A stretch of 64,000 bases of DNA, taken from contig CAVTRI010000001.1 of the NCBI GenBank assembly GCA_963737075.1, positions 1,922,001 to 1,986,000 of the forward strand, in the 5' to 3' direction. Of the stretch, positions 30,969 through 39,497 are shown piece after piece. Under the pieces are notes generated by a model, which saw nothing but the letters and a program-made list of their open reading frames with translations, was not told the DNA's origin and searched no databases. A program made the position numbers and the translations under genes. Within the stretch, counting starts at the first letter, position 1; every line of letters starts with the position of its first letter. The stretch is from CAVTRI01 sp963737075. GTDB lineage: Bacteria; Actinomycetota; Acidimicrobiia; Acidimicrobiales; Palsa-688.

Positions 30969-32531
30969 ATGAGCCTGATCCTGAAGCCCGGGACGTCGTG
31001 GTGGGAGACGTACACACGGTGCGTGTCGGTCGCGCCGGAGGCGTTCGACTCCGACCGGCTGCGCAACCTGGTTGGCGGCGAGTGGCGCAGAATCGGCATC
31101 CCCGGCGACGCGGTGACCCCCGTCGACGGGACACCGATCCCCGGCCCCCCGCGAGTCAACTATGAAGACGCGATCGCCGCCGTTGCCCACGCGTGCGACG
31201 AGCACCTCGAGTGGGCCAAGGTCGACCTCGACGAGCGCCGCGTCCGGGTTACCACAGCCACGGACGCCCTGACCGAGCACCGTGATCTGCTCGCCTTGCT
31301 GCTCGTGTGGGAGATCGGCAAGCCGTGGCGGCTGGCGTGCGCCGACGTAGACCGCTGCCTGGACGGTGTCCGCTGGTACGTCGGCGAGATCGAGCGCCAG
31401 CTCGAGGTCCCAGGCGGGGGCGCCCGCACCCCCCTGCCCGGTCCCGTCTCCAACATCGCCAGCTGGAACTACCCGATGAGCGTGCAGGTGCACGCCGAGC
31501 TGGTGCAGGCGTTGGCCGGAAACGCCGTCGTCGCCAAGACGCCCAGCCAGGGCGGGTTCCACTGCCTGACCCTCGCCCACGCGCTCATGCGCCGGGCTGG
31601 TCTGCCGGTAACGCTGCTCTCCGGCGTCGGCGGGCACCTCGGCGAAGCCCTCATCCGGAGCGACGGGATAGGCGCCCTGGCCTTCGTGGGCGGCCGGGCC
31701 AACGGCCGGCGGGCGGCCGTCTCGCTGGCAGATACGGGCCGCCGGCACATGCTCGAGCAGGAGGGGCTCAACGCATGGGGCATCTGGGATTTCACCCAGT
31801 GGCACCTGCTCGCGCAGCACGTGCGCAAAGGCTTCGAGTTCGCCAAGCAGCGGTGCACCGCCTACCCGCGCTATGTGGTCCAGCGCAGGCTGTTCCCTGC
31901 CTTCTTGGACATGTACCTCCCGGTCATCAAGTCGGTCCGCTTCGGCCATCCCCTGGCGGTGGAGCACGCCGGCGACCCGTACCCCGAGCTGGACTTCGGG
32001 CCGGTGATCCACGCCACCAAAGCCGCCGAGCTGGCTGCCTCCTACGAAGAGGGCGTGCGCGGCGGCGGGATCCCGCTGTGGCACGGCTCCCTCGGCGACG
32101 GGACATTCCTCGATGCGCAGGACATGTCGGCGTACGTGGCGCCGTCTTGCATCCTCCAGCCGCCAGCGGCCTGGTCGCTCCACCACGCGGAGCCGTTCGG
32201 TCCGCTCGACTCGGTAGTCGTGGTCGACACCGAAGCCGAGCTCCTGGCGGCCATGAACGCCTCCAATGGGTCCCTGGTGGCCAGCGTCGCGACGGACGAC
32301 CTGGACTTCGGCGCCCGTGTGGCCGAGCAGCTCCAAGCGTTCAAGGTGGGGATCAACAAGCCCCGCAGCCGTGGCGACCGGGAGGAGGTCTTCGGTGGGC
32401 TCGGCGAGTCATGGAAGGGCGCCTTCGTAGGGGGCGACCTGCTCGTCCAGGCGGTGACCTACGGGCCTGAGGGCACCGACGAACGTTTGTTCGGAAACTT
32501 CCCCAGCTACTCCCAGCTGCCCCCGCGGTAG
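30969..32531 (+). CDS. aldehyde dehydrogenase-superfamily protein (atypical)
   Basis: A 520-residue ALDH-fold protein. The segment SNIASWNYPMSVQVHAELVQ corresponds to the PWN substrate-side motif, AFVGGRANGRRAAVSLADTG to the cofactor GxxxxG turn, and KQRCTAYPRYVVQ carries the likely nucleophilic cysteine (near residue 298). The usual ELGGK stretch is degenerate (MLEQEGLNAWGIW), though a glutamate is kept. It may oxidise an unusual aldehyde or act as an acylating or inactive relative. It starts at ATG 30969 in a 61-base divergent promoter region with the D-aminoacylase. No partner alcohol dehydrogenase is adjacent. Confidence 0.78.
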   Translation: MSLILKPGTSWWETYTRCVSVAPEAFDSDRLRNLVGGEWRRIGIPGDAVTPVDGTPIPGPPRVNYEDAIAAVAHACDEHLEWAKVDLDERRVRVTTATDALTEHRDLLALLLVWEIGKPWRLACADVDRCLDGVRWYVGEIERQLEVPGGGARTPLPGPVSNIASWNYPMSVQVHAELVQALAGNAVVAKTPSQGGFHCLTLAHALMRRAGLPVTLLSGVGGHLGEALIRSDGIGALAFVGGRANGRRAAVSLADTGRRHMLEQEGLNAWGIWDFTQWHLLAQHVRKGFEFAKQRCTAYPRYVVQRRLFPAFLDMYLPVIKSVRFGHPLAVEHAGDPYPELDFGPVIHATKAAELAASYEEGVRGGGIPLWHGSLGDGTFLDAQDMSAYVAPSCILQPPAAWSLHHAEPFGPLDSVVVVDTEAELLAAMNASNGSLVASVATDDLDFGARVAEQLQAFKVGINKPRSRGDREEVFGGLGESWKGAFVGGDLLVQAVTYGPEGTDERLFGNFPSYSQLPPR

Positions 32532-32583
32532 GTTGGGCTCCCGTCACCCGACGACGGGAAAGCCTGCATTGCCGCGAATCCAT

Positions 32584-34062
32584 ATGAGTCAGAAGGTCGC
32601 CGTGAGCGTGGTGTTCGTGGCGGCGATGTTCATGAACATCATGGACGTGACGATCGTCAACGTGGCGCTGCCCACGCTCGGCCGCGAGTTCCACGTCCGT
32701 CCGGACGCGGTGGCCAGCGTGTCCATCGGCTACCTGGTGAGCCTGGCGGTGTTCATCCCAGCCTCGGGCTGGGTGGGCGACCGCCTCGGCGGCCGACGGA
32801 CGCTGCTGACCGCGATCGTGGTGTTCACCGTGGCCTCTGCTCTGTGCGGCCTGTCCCAAAACCTCAGCTCGCTCGTCGGGTTCCGTATCCTCCAGGGTGT
32901 GGGCGGCGGGATGATGGCCCCGGTCGGCATGGCGATGCTGTACCGGACGTGGCCTCCGCAGGAACGCGTGCGAGCATCCAGCATCCTCGTCGTGCCAACG
33001 GCGATCGCTCCCGCGCTGGGGCCGGTGCTCGGTGGGCTGTTCGTGACGGATTTGTCGTGGCGGTGGGTGTTCTTCGTCAACGTGCCGATCGGGATCGCCG
33101 CCATCGTCTTCGGGACGCTCTTCCTTGACCGCTTCGAGCAGCCCCATCCCGGCCGCTTCGACGTGCGTGGTTTTCTCTTAGCCGGGGTCGGCCTCGCCCT
33201 GCTCATGTACGGGGTGTCGGAAGGACCGTTGAAGGGCTGGCACACCTTCCCTGTCGTCGCCACGTGTATTGCCGGCGCCATCCTGCTCATCTCACTGGTG
33301 CCGGTGGAGCGTCGCACCCGAGTGCCCATGATCGATTTTCACATGTACGCCGACCGACTCTTCGCGGCTTGCAGCAGCGTCATGATCCTCGGGTCCATCG
33401 CCTTCCTGGGCGCACTCTTCCTGGTCGCGCTCTTCTTCCAGGACGGGCTCGGGCTGTCCGCCCTCCAGTCGGGACTCTTGACGTTTCCGGAGGCGCTCGG
33501 AGTCATGGCCGGATCCCAGGTGGTGACCCGCGGCCTGTACCCGCTGCTCGGACCGCGGCGGGTCATGATCGGTGGTCTCACCGTCGTTGGCGGGACGATC
33601 CTGCTCATGACCCAGGTCGGGTTCTCGACCAATCTGTGGTGGGTTCGCGCCGTGCTGTTCGTCCTGGGCATGGGCATGTCAGCGGTGTTCGTGCCGTCGC
33701 AGGCAGCCGGCTTCGCCACCATCACGCCGGCGAACACGGCCAAGGCGTCAACCCTGTTCAACGCCACCCGCCAGCTCGGAGGCGCCGTCGGTGTGGCGGT
33801 GCTGACGACCGTGCTGGCTGCTATCGGCCCGATCAAGCTCGTCAACGGCCACGCGTCGTCCAATCTGGCCGCCTATCACGGAGCGTTCCTCGTGGCGGCG
33901 ACCGTCGCCTTCGTCGGCGCCCTCACCGCCCTCACCGTGTCCGACCGGGACGCGGCGGTGACGATCGTGCGCCGAGGCCGACTGGCGCGCCAGTACGAGA
34001 CAGAGCAGGCCGTGCCCGCTCGGTCTGGCGAGCCCGCCCCTGCCCCGGTGACCGGCTCCTGA
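32584..34062 (+). CDS. MFS transporter, DHA2 (EmrB-like) family
   Basis: A 492-residue transporter with about 14 membrane segments. MDVTIVNVALPTLGREFHVR in helix 1 is the DHA2 motif, and GDRLGGRRTLL follows helix 2 (motif A). The segment GRILQGVGGGMMAP-like (here FRILQGVGGGMMAPVG) is motif C-adjacent. I begin at ATG 32584 (MSQKVAVSVV); an in-frame TTG at 32533 would add 17 residues. The likely function is drug or metabolite efflux driven by protons. It is followed 5 bases later by an SDR gene. It is a distant paralogue of the exporter at 1610. Confidence 0.87.
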   Translation: MSQKVAVSVVFVAAMFMNIMDVTIVNVALPTLGREFHVRPDAVASVSIGYLVSLAVFIPASGWVGDRLGGRRTLLTAIVVFTVASALCGLSQNLSSLVGFRILQGVGGGMMAPVGMAMLYRTWPPQERVRASSILVVPTAIAPALGPVLGGLFVTDLSWRWVFFVNVPIGIAAIVFGTLFLDRFEQPHPGRFDVRGFLLAGVGLALLMYGVSEGPLKGWHTFPVVATCIAGAILLISLVPVERRTRVPMIDFHMYADRLFAACSSVMILGSIAFLGALFLVALFFQDGLGLSALQSGLLTFPEALGVMAGSQVVTRGLYPLLGPRRVMIGGLTVVGGTILLMTQVGFSTNLWWVRAVLFVLGMGMSAVFVPSQAAGFATITPANTAKASTLFNATRQLGGAVGVAVLTTVLAAIGPIKLVNGHASSNLAAYHGAFLVAATVAFVGALTALTVSDRDAAVTIVRRGRLARQYETEQAVPARSGEPAPAPVTGS

Positions 34063-34067
34063 CGGCC

Positions 34068-34859
34068 GTGCGGCTCAGCGGCGCAACCGTGCTCGTCACC
34101 GGAGCGAGCGGGGGGTTGGGGGCCGCCATCTCTGAGACGCTGGCCGCCCGGGGAGCCAAGCTGGTGCTGTCAGGGCGACGGGCCGAGGAGCTGGGTCGGC
34201 TGGCGGCGCGTACAGGTGGCCGGGTCGTGCTCGCAGACCTCGCGGCGCGAGCGGACGTCGACCGGCTGGCGGCCGAGGCCCGGGACGTGGACGTGCTGGT
34301 CGCCAACGCCGCGCTGCCAGCGACCGGGCGGCTCGTCGGCTACGAGCCAGACTCCCTCGACCGGGTGCTCGACGTCAACTTGCGAGCCCCGATGCTCCTC
34401 GCGCGCGCGTTCGCCGGCCCGATGATCGACGCTGGCCGAGGACACCTGGTGTTCATCGCGTCGCTGTCGGGCATGGTCGCGTCCCCGGGGTCGTCGCTGT
34501 ACGCGGCCACGAAGTTCGGGCTGCGAGGGTTCGCGCACGGACTGCGCCAGGACCTGGCGGGGTCAGGTGTCGGGGTGAGCCTGGTGACGCCGGGGTTCGT
34601 GAGGGACGCCGGCATGTACGCCGACACCGGGGTGCGACTGCCGCCGGGGGTCGGCACCGCGACCGCCAGCCAGGTGGCGGCAGCCGTGGTCCGGGCAGTG
34701 GAGCGCAACCGGGACGAGATCCTGGTCGCGCCGGCCATGATCCGGGTCGGCGCCCGGCTGGGCGCGCTCGCCCCCGGCGTGGCGGCGCGGATCCAGCGGC
34801 TGGCCGGCGCCCACCGGGTCTCGGCGGAGCTCGCCGCCGCCCAAGCCGCCAAACGCTGA
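34068..34859 (+). CDS. short-chain dehydrogenase/reductase
   Basis: A 263-residue SDR from GTG 34068 (VRLSGATVLVTGASGGLGAA). Cofactor motif TGASGGLG, then DVLVANAALPATG (NAA-type variant of NNAG), and IASLSGMVASPGSSLYAATKFGLRGFA split over the catalytic serine and YxxxK. The C-terminal helix (GVAARIQRLAGAHRV) suggests a membrane-near or lipid-related SDR of the DltE/YqjQ type. It is probably co-transcribed with the MFS gene. The substrate is unknown. Confidence 0.8.
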   Translation: MRLSGATVLVTGASGGLGAAISETLAARGAKLVLSGRRAEELGRLAARTGGRVVLADLAARADVDRLAAEARDVDVLVANAALPATGRLVGYEPDSLDRVLDVNLRAPMLLARAFAGPMIDAGRGHLVFIASLSGMVASPGSSLYAATKFGLRGFAHGLRQDLAGSGVGVSLVTPGFVRDAGMYADTGVRLPPGVGTATASQVAAAVVRAVERNRDEILVAPAMIRVGARLGALAPGVAARIQRLAGAHRVSAELAAAQAAKR

Positions 34860-34903
34860 GGCAGGCTAGTGCCCCCTCCGGAGCATGCCGGTCGCACACT
34901 GAC

Positions 34904-34933
34904 GGGATAGATCCGGGCTGCCTGCGGCACTAT
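34904..34933 (+). promoter_or_regulatory. ECF-type promoter of the ctaG-copCD operon
   Basis: GGGATA (34904-34909), an 18-base spacer and CACTAT (34928-34933), ending exactly 6 bases before the ATG at 34940. It matches the other three promoters of the copper cluster except for the last two bases of the -35 and a spacer shorter by one. The short distance implies a leaderless transcript. Confidence 0.7.
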
Positions 34934-34939
34934 TGCTGC

Positions 34940-35830
34940 ATGGGAGTGGTGGCGGACATGGCCGGCATGAGCCAGATGATCACCCACCTCGACCTGTCCG
35001 TCCTGCTGACCAACTGGCGGTTCAGCCCGTGGGTGGTCGTGGTGACCATCGTCGTCGCCCTGGCCGGCTTCTGGTACTTCCACGCGGTGAGCGATCTGGC
35101 CGACCAGGACCTGAGTTGGCCGCGCAGTGCGTCGGCGGCGTGGGCCGCCGGTCTGGTGGTGGTGTGGGTGGCGTGGGGGTCCGCGATCGGCCTGTTCGGG
35201 ACGATCTCGTTTCCGGTCCAGGTGACCCAGCTGCTGCTGCTCGGCGTGCTCGCCCCGCCGTTGCTGGCACTCGGGGCCCCCCTGTCGCTGATCTGGTACA
35301 CCAGCGGCCGGGGGACCCGACGCCGGCTGCTGCGCTGGCGCCGGGAGAGGTGGTGGGCGGTGGTCAGCCACCCGGTGTTCGCCTGGGTGGTTTTTCTCGG
35401 CGGGATGCTGGTGCTGCTCGTCACCCCCGCCATCGGCTGGGTCCTGCGCCACCAGCCGATGATCGACGTCGTGGGCACCGGGCTCCTGATGGCGGGCATG
35501 TTGCTGTGGTGGCCCGTGGTCGGGGCCGACCCGGTGCCGGCATGGCGGCGTTCATGGCCGCTGCGGCTCGTCACCTTGCTGCTCGCCGTCTGCACCTTCG
35601 CGCTGGCTGGTCTCGGTCTGGTGCTGCGGGGCGGCCCCGTCGCTGAGCTGTACACCACTGCGGGTACAGACGCGGGCGGTGTCGTCGTGCTCATCGGTGC
35701 CCAACTCGTCGTGGTGGCCGGTCTCGTCGGGCTGGGTTGGCAGTGGGCCAGGACGGCGGAAGCGTCGCCGACCGTGGAGGTTTCCACGACTCCTGAGGGC
35801 CGGCTGGTCGACGCGCCGATCTCCCGGTGA
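34940..35830 (+). CDS. CtaG-type (caa3) cytochrome c oxidase assembly/copper protein
   Basis: A 296-residue membrane protein with about seven hydrophobic helices, of the cytochrome c oxidase assembly factor CtaG (caa3_CtaG) family, involved in delivering copper to the oxidase. Features are WYFHAVSDLADQD, VTQLLLLGVLAPPLLALGAP, and WWPVVGADPVP after helix five. The start codon ATG 34940 sits 6 bases after an ECF -10 element and lacks a Shine-Dalgarno sequence, consistent with a leaderless mRNA. Its stop overlaps the GTG of the CopC-CopD gene (GTGA). The context makes a role in copper handling likely. Confidence 0.82.
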   Translation: MGVVADMAGMSQMITHLDLSVLLTNWRFSPWVVVVTIVVALAGFWYFHAVSDLADQDLSWPRSASAAWAAGLVVVWVAWGSAIGLFGTISFPVQVTQLLLLGVLAPPLLALGAPLSLIWYTSGRGTRRRLLRWRRERWWAVVSHPVFAWVVFLGGMLVLLVTPAIGWVLRHQPMIDVVGTGLLMAGMLLWWPVVGADPVPAWRRSWPLRLVTLLLAVCTFALAGLGLVLRGGPVAELYTTAGTDAGGVVVLIGAQLVVVAGLVGLGWQWARTAEASPTVEVSTTPEGRLVDAPISR

Positions 35831-37566
35831 GGCGTTTCCTCGGTCGCGCGCTGCTCGGGTTGGCGGGCGCGCTCGTCCTGCTGGGAAGTCTGACCGGTAC
35901 GGCGGGAGCACACGCCCAGCTGATCAGCACGAACCCGGCGGCCGACGCAGTCCTCGCCCAACCGCCGCCGGCAGTGAGCCTGACGTTCGGCGAGTCGGTG
36001 CAGATCCCGACTGACGCGCTCGAGGTGTTCGACGCCGCCGGCCACGCGGTTGCCATCGGCCCGGTGGTCCACCCGCCCGGCCAGCCCAATCACGTGAGCG
36101 CAACCCTCCCGAAAGCGATGCACGGCACCTACGTGGTCAGCTGGCGGGTCATCTCCGCCGACACCCACCCGGTGCAGGGAGCGTTCACGTTCTCAGTCGG
36201 GGCCGCCACCGCCGGTAACGGGGTCGGTGCCCTCGAGAGCCACTTGCTCGCCACCCGCCATGCCAGCGCCCTGGCCGGGTTCCTGGCCGGGCTGCTCCGC
36301 TTCGTCGTGTTCGCCGGCGTGCTGCTGATGGTGGGAGCGACCGCGCTCCTCTTCTGGTGGCCAGCAGGGATGCCGCGTATTGGCCTCACGCTCGTCGTCG
36401 GTTGGGCCGGCGCAGGCGTGGCCGTGGCCAGCCTGTTGGCCATTGCCGTGCAGGGACCCTACGACGCCGCCAAACCGCTGAGCCAGGCCCTTTCCCCGCA
36501 TGTGCTCGATCCCGTGCTCGGCGATCGGTTCGGGTTGTCGGCCCTGGTGCGCGCGGGCGCCGCGCTCGTTGCAGCCGGCGTTGCCCGCCGTGCCGGCTCC
36601 CGCACCGGACTCGCGTTGCTGGCAGCGGCGGCGACCACCATGATCGTCACCCTCAGCACCTCCGGGCACGCCACCACCAGCCGGTGGAAGCCGCTGGGCT
36701 TCCTCATCGACGTCGTTCACGTGGGTGCCGCGGGGCTGTGGCTGGGTGGGCTCGTTGTCGTGGTCGCGGTCTTGTGGCGGGGCGGCGGAGACGACGCCGG
36801 CCGGGCGGAAGTGGCGAGAAGATTCTCTGCCATCGCCACCGCGAGCATCGGGGTCATCGTCGCCACCGGGGTGCTGCAGGCGTGGCGCCAGCTCGGCTCC
36901 TGGTCGGAGTTGACTACCTCGAGCTACGGCCACCTCCTCCTGGTCAAGGTGGCGCTGGCGGGGGTGGCGTTCGAGGCCGGGCTGTTCAGCCGCCGGCTGC
37001 TGCGCCGCCGCCTCGTGGCGGCGACACCGACCCCCGCCCTCGTCGGCGTCGGCGGACCGTCACTCCCCAGTACTACCGGCGAGCGACCCGAGGAGGTCGA
37101 GCCGCCGCAGGCTGGGCGCCGCCGCACCCGCTTCGCCCGGTGGATCCTGTTCGAGGCGCTGCTGGGCGTGGCCGTGGTCGCCGTCACCGCCCTCCTCGTC
37201 GACGGCGCGCCGCCCTTCTCAGTGACGCAAGCAGAGGCGGCCACGTCGTTCAACCAGACTCAGAGCGTCGGCCACCATGACCTCGTATCCGTCGCGGTCT
37301 ACCCCCTGGTGACCGGTCCGGTAGAAGTGTCGGTGCAGTACACCAACGGCGTCACACTGGTGGATCCTTTCCAGCTCTATGCCCAGTTGCGGCTGCCGGC
37401 TCGTGGCGTCGGGCCGCTGACGGTGCCGTTGGAGCACCTCGGCGTCGGGACCTGGGTGGCCACGGGAGTCGTTGTGCCGTTGCCAGGCCGATGGCAACTC
37501 ATGGTGGGGGTGCTCACCGACCCGGTGACCGAAGTCGACCGGACGTTCACGTTGACCGTGCGCTGA
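35827..37566 (+). CDS. CopC-CopD fusion copper resistance/uptake protein
   Basis: A 579-residue protein. An N-terminal signal peptide (about residues 1-30, cleaved before AHAQLIST) leads to a CopC domain with a likely N-terminal histidine copper ligand and the second site in SADTHPVQGAFTFSV (about residues 113-127). Eight or so CopD membrane segments follow (about residues 155-390), then one further helix and an extracytoplasmic C-terminal domain (about 460-579). CopC binds copper outside the membrane and CopD moves it across. It is the second gene of the ECF-controlled operon with ctaG. The C-terminal domain is similar in position to those of actinobacterial YcnJ-like proteins. Confidence 0.87.
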   Translation: MRRFLGRALLGLAGALVLLGSLTGTAGAHAQLISTNPAADAVLAQPPPAVSLTFGESVQIPTDALEVFDAAGHAVAIGPVVHPPGQPNHVSATLPKAMHGTYVVSWRVISADTHPVQGAFTFSVGAATAGNGVGALESHLLATRHASALAGFLAGLLRFVVFAGVLLMVGATALLFWWPAGMPRIGLTLVVGWAGAGVAVASLLAIAVQGPYDAAKPLSQALSPHVLDPVLGDRFGLSALVRAGAALVAAGVARRAGSRTGLALLAAAATTMIVTLSTSGHATTSRWKPLGFLIDVVHVGAAGLWLGGLVVVVAVLWRGGGDDAGRAEVARRFSAIATASIGVIVATGVLQAWRQLGSWSELTTSSYGHLLLVKVALAGVAFEAGLFSRRLLRRRLVAATPTPALVGVGGPSLPSTTGERPEEVEPPQAGRRRTRFARWILFEALLGVAVVAVTALLVDGAPPFSVTQAEAATSFNQTQSVGHHDLVSVAVYPLVTGPVEVSVQYTNGVTLVDPFQLYAQLRLPARGVGPLTVPLEHLGVGTWVATGVVVPLPGRWQLMVGVLTDPVTEVDRTFTLTVR

Positions 37567-38470
37567 GCAGGTGCTTCAAGGTGGTCGCCAGGTTGGCAGG
37601 CGAATCTGTGGCGTCGACCTGCAGTGTCGACGAGGTCGAGGGCGCCCACACAAGCGTGTAATCGGCGTGGGCCACCTGGTAGCTGGCGGTTGACGCGCCG
37701 GGGGCGGCGGTTTCGACGTATGACAGCGGCATCTGCACCTGAGTCTCGGCCTGGTGGATCTGGGCGACGGAGCCGGTGAGCCCGACGAAACGCGGGTCGA
37801 AGGCGTTGAGCCACGACCGCAGGACGGGAGCGGTGTCCCGGACGGGGTCGGTGGTGACGAACACCGTCGTCACTCGGTTCTGTTCGTACGCCGGCAGCAG
37901 ACGAATAGCAGCAGCCGCCAGCGCCATGTTGATCGGGCACACGTCAGGGCAGTGCGTGTAGCCGAAATAGAGCAACGTCACGTGCCCGGGGGTCTCCGCG
38001 GCCACGTCGTACGGGCGGCCGGCAGTGTCGATGAGCGGCACCGACGGCTTGGATACCACCATCGGCAGGACCAACGACCCGGGGTATCGCGGGTTGGTCT
38101 GAGACGGCCCCGCGACCTGCTGGATGGAGACCGGCGGCGTGTTGCCAGGTTTTGAAAGCTCCCAGCCGCCGACCCCGGCGGCGGCCATCACCACCGTGGC
38201 GGCAGCCCCGATGGCCGCCCATCGGCGGGGCCGTGCACGCGGCGGCCGCCCCACGGGGATGCCGGCGAGGACGCGCTCCGTGAGATCGGGCACCGCCTCG
38301 GCGGGGCGGAGGCGGTGCCGCCGCCGTTGCGCTTCCACGCCGTCGGCGAAGGAGCGACAGTCGGCGCAGCGCTCCAGATGGGCGGCCAGGAGATCTTCGG
38401 GGAGGTCGGGGTCCTCGCGGTCGGCACGCGCCGAGATCGCCTCTCTGAACCGCGTGCAACCATCAGCCAC
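37547..38470 (-). CDS. transmembrane anti-sigma factor fused to an SCO1/SenC copper domain
   Basis: A 307-residue three-part protein. Residues 1-60 form a zinc-binding anti-sigma (zf-HC2) domain with H31-x3-C35-x2-C38. One membrane helix covers about 84-104. Residues 125-307 are an SCO/SenC thioredoxin-like domain with YTHCPDVCP (C174, C178) and a distal histidine H268 in VAHADYTLVW, the complete copper site of SCO proteins. The SCO part would face outside and the anti-sigma part the cytoplasm. It is divergent from an ECF sigma gene and has that factor's promoter motif 6 bases before its GTG start. The inference is that copper or thiol state outside controls release of the sigma factor. The 3' end overlaps copCD by 20 bases. 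Confidence 0.85.
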   Translation of the reverse strand: MADGCTRFREAISARADREDPDLPEDLLAAHLERCADCRSFADGVEAQRRRHRLRPAEAVPDLTERVLAGIPVGRPPRARPRRWAAIGAAATVVMAAAGVGGWELSKPGNTPPVSIQQVAGPSQTNPRYPGSLVLPMVVSKPSVPLIDTAGRPYDVAAETPGHVTLLYFGYTHCPDVCPINMALAAAAIRLLPAYEQNRVTTVFVTTDPVRDTAPVLRSWLNAFDPRFVGLTGSVAQIHQAETQVQMPLSYVETAAPGASTASYQVAHADYTLVWAPSTSSTLQVDATDSPANLATTLKHLLSARST

Positions 38471-38476
38471 GCCCCC

Positions 38477-38507
38477 TTAGTGTCCGTCGGGCACACGGTC
38501 GGTTCCC
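38477..38507 (-). promoter_or_regulatory. ECF-type promoter of the anti-sigma::SCO gene
   Basis: On the minus strand GGGAAC (38507-38502), a 19-base spacer and CACTAA (38482-38477), then 6 bases to the GTG at 38470. The same layout precedes three other genes of the cluster. Confidence 0.75.
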
Positions 38508-38555
38508 GGACGGGTGGTTGGCGCGAGCGGGGGGTGCTGCCTAGGGTGAGCGCCG

Positions 38556-39089
38556 ATGGACGAGGGTACCCGGCTGCTGCTGCAGGCGGCCGGCGGAGAC
38601 CGGCACGCGCTCGCCGATTACATCAGGCTGAGCCAGCCGGACGTGTGGCGATTCTGCGCCGCCATGCTGTCGGCGGAGCAGGCGGACGACGCCACGCAGG
38701 AAACGTTCGTGCGGGTGTGGCGCTCGGCGCGCACCTTCCGCGGTGACGCGTCGGCGCGCACGTGGACGCTCGCCATCGCCCGCAGGGCGTGCGGGGAGGC
38801 CATCCGTCGACGCCAGCGGGCCGAGTGGCAAGCACAGGCGGCCGGTCCCGCGCTGACCGCCCCCGACCACAGCGGCGCCGTCTCCCTGGTAGACCTCATC
38901 GGCGGCCTGCATCCGGACCGGCGAGAGCCGTTCGTGCTCACCCAGCTGCTCGGCCTTTCCTACCAGGAGACCGCCGACGTGGTAGGCGTGCCCATCGGCA
39001 CCGTCCGCTCGCGGGTCGCGCGGGCCCGGGCCGAGTTGCAGGAGGTGGCTGCAGAAGCGCCGCGGATCAACACCGGCGACTCCAGCTGA
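38556..39089 (+). CDS. ECF (extracytoplasmic function) RNA polymerase sigma factor
   Basis: A 177-residue sigma-70 family protein with only regions 2 and 4. Region 2 (about 20-90) has DDATQETFVRVWRSARTFRG, and region 4 (about 115-165) has LLGLSYQETADVVGVPIGTVRSRVARAR as the -35 reading helix-turn-helix. Its partner is the divergent anti-sigma::SCO gene 85 bases away. Four copies of GGGAAC-N18/19-CACTAM in the cluster are the likely targets; its own upstream region lacks the motif, so it may be made from a housekeeping promoter. The proposed role is control of copper homeostasis and oxidase assembly genes. Confidence 0.88.
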   Translation: MDEGTRLLLQAAGGDRHALADYIRLSQPDVWRFCAAMLSAEQADDATQETFVRVWRSARTFRGDASARTWTLAIARRACGEAIRRRQRAEWQAQAAGPALTAPDHSGAVSLVDLIGGLHPDRREPFVLTQLLGLSYQETADVVGVPIGTVRSRVARARAELQEVAAEAPRINTGDSS

Positions 39090-39132
39090 CCCCCGCGCCG
39101 CGAGGCGGCGTGGAGTGGGGGCGGTGCTTGCC

Positions 39133-39163
39133 GGGAACTGGTCCCGACGCTGCCGGCCACTAC
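39133..39163 (+). promoter_or_regulatory. ECF-type promoter of the PCuAC-like lipoprotein gene
   Basis: GGGAAC (39133-39138), 19-base spacer, CACTAC (39158-39163), 6 bases to GTG 39170. It lies between the sigma gene stop and the lipoprotein gene, so the lipoprotein has its own promoter. Confidence 0.75.
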
Positions 39164-39169
39164 TGCAGC

Positions 39170-39496
39170 GTGATCCGCCCCTTGGTGTTGGCCGGGCTCG
39201 CACTGGCGTTGGCCGCCTGCGGCGCCATCGGTTCCTCGTCGGGTGCGGTCGTGGCGCGAAGCGGGTCGCTGGAGGTGCAGGGCCCCTATCTGCCGCAGCC
39301 GGCCAGCCCCGACGTAGCAGCCGCGTATTTCACCTTGAAAAACAACGGCGCCATCCCGGATACCCTCCTCGCAGCCGATAGCCCGGCCGCCGCTTACGCG
39401 CTCCCGATGAGTTCGGGCGAGGGTACCGACCAGGGCGGTATGGGCCTGATGACGGGGGTGCCCCTCGGCCCCATCCTGGGCTCGAACGGGCCGTGA
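39170..39496 (+). CDS. short PCuAC-like copper-chaperone lipoprotein (C-terminally truncated)
   Basis: A 108-residue lipoprotein. The signal peptide VIRPLVLAGLALALAAC has a lipobox ending at C17. The rest resembles the N-terminal part of PCuAC (DUF461) chaperones: VQGPYLPQPASPDVAAAYFT and a methionine pair spaced by ten residues (PM-S-S-G...G-G-M). In the family a copper motif of the form H(M)-x10-M-x21-H-x-M follows; here the protein stops before the last H-x-M. Either the C-terminus has been lost or this is a reduced variant. The stop is immediately followed by the next ECF promoter. The start is fixed by the leaderless promoter spacing. Confidence 0.68.
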   Translation: MIRPLVLAGLALALAACGAIGSSSGAVVARSGSLEVQGPYLPQPASPDVAAAYFTLKNNGAIPDTLLAADSPAAAYALPMSSGEGTDQGGMGLMTGVPLGPILGSNGP

Positions 39497-39497
39497 C

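Noticed and set aside
33264..34067. N-terminal extension of the SDR gene over the MFS gene
   Set aside because: The SDR cofactor motif begins just after GTG 34068; the earlier part is an out-of-frame shadow of the transporter.
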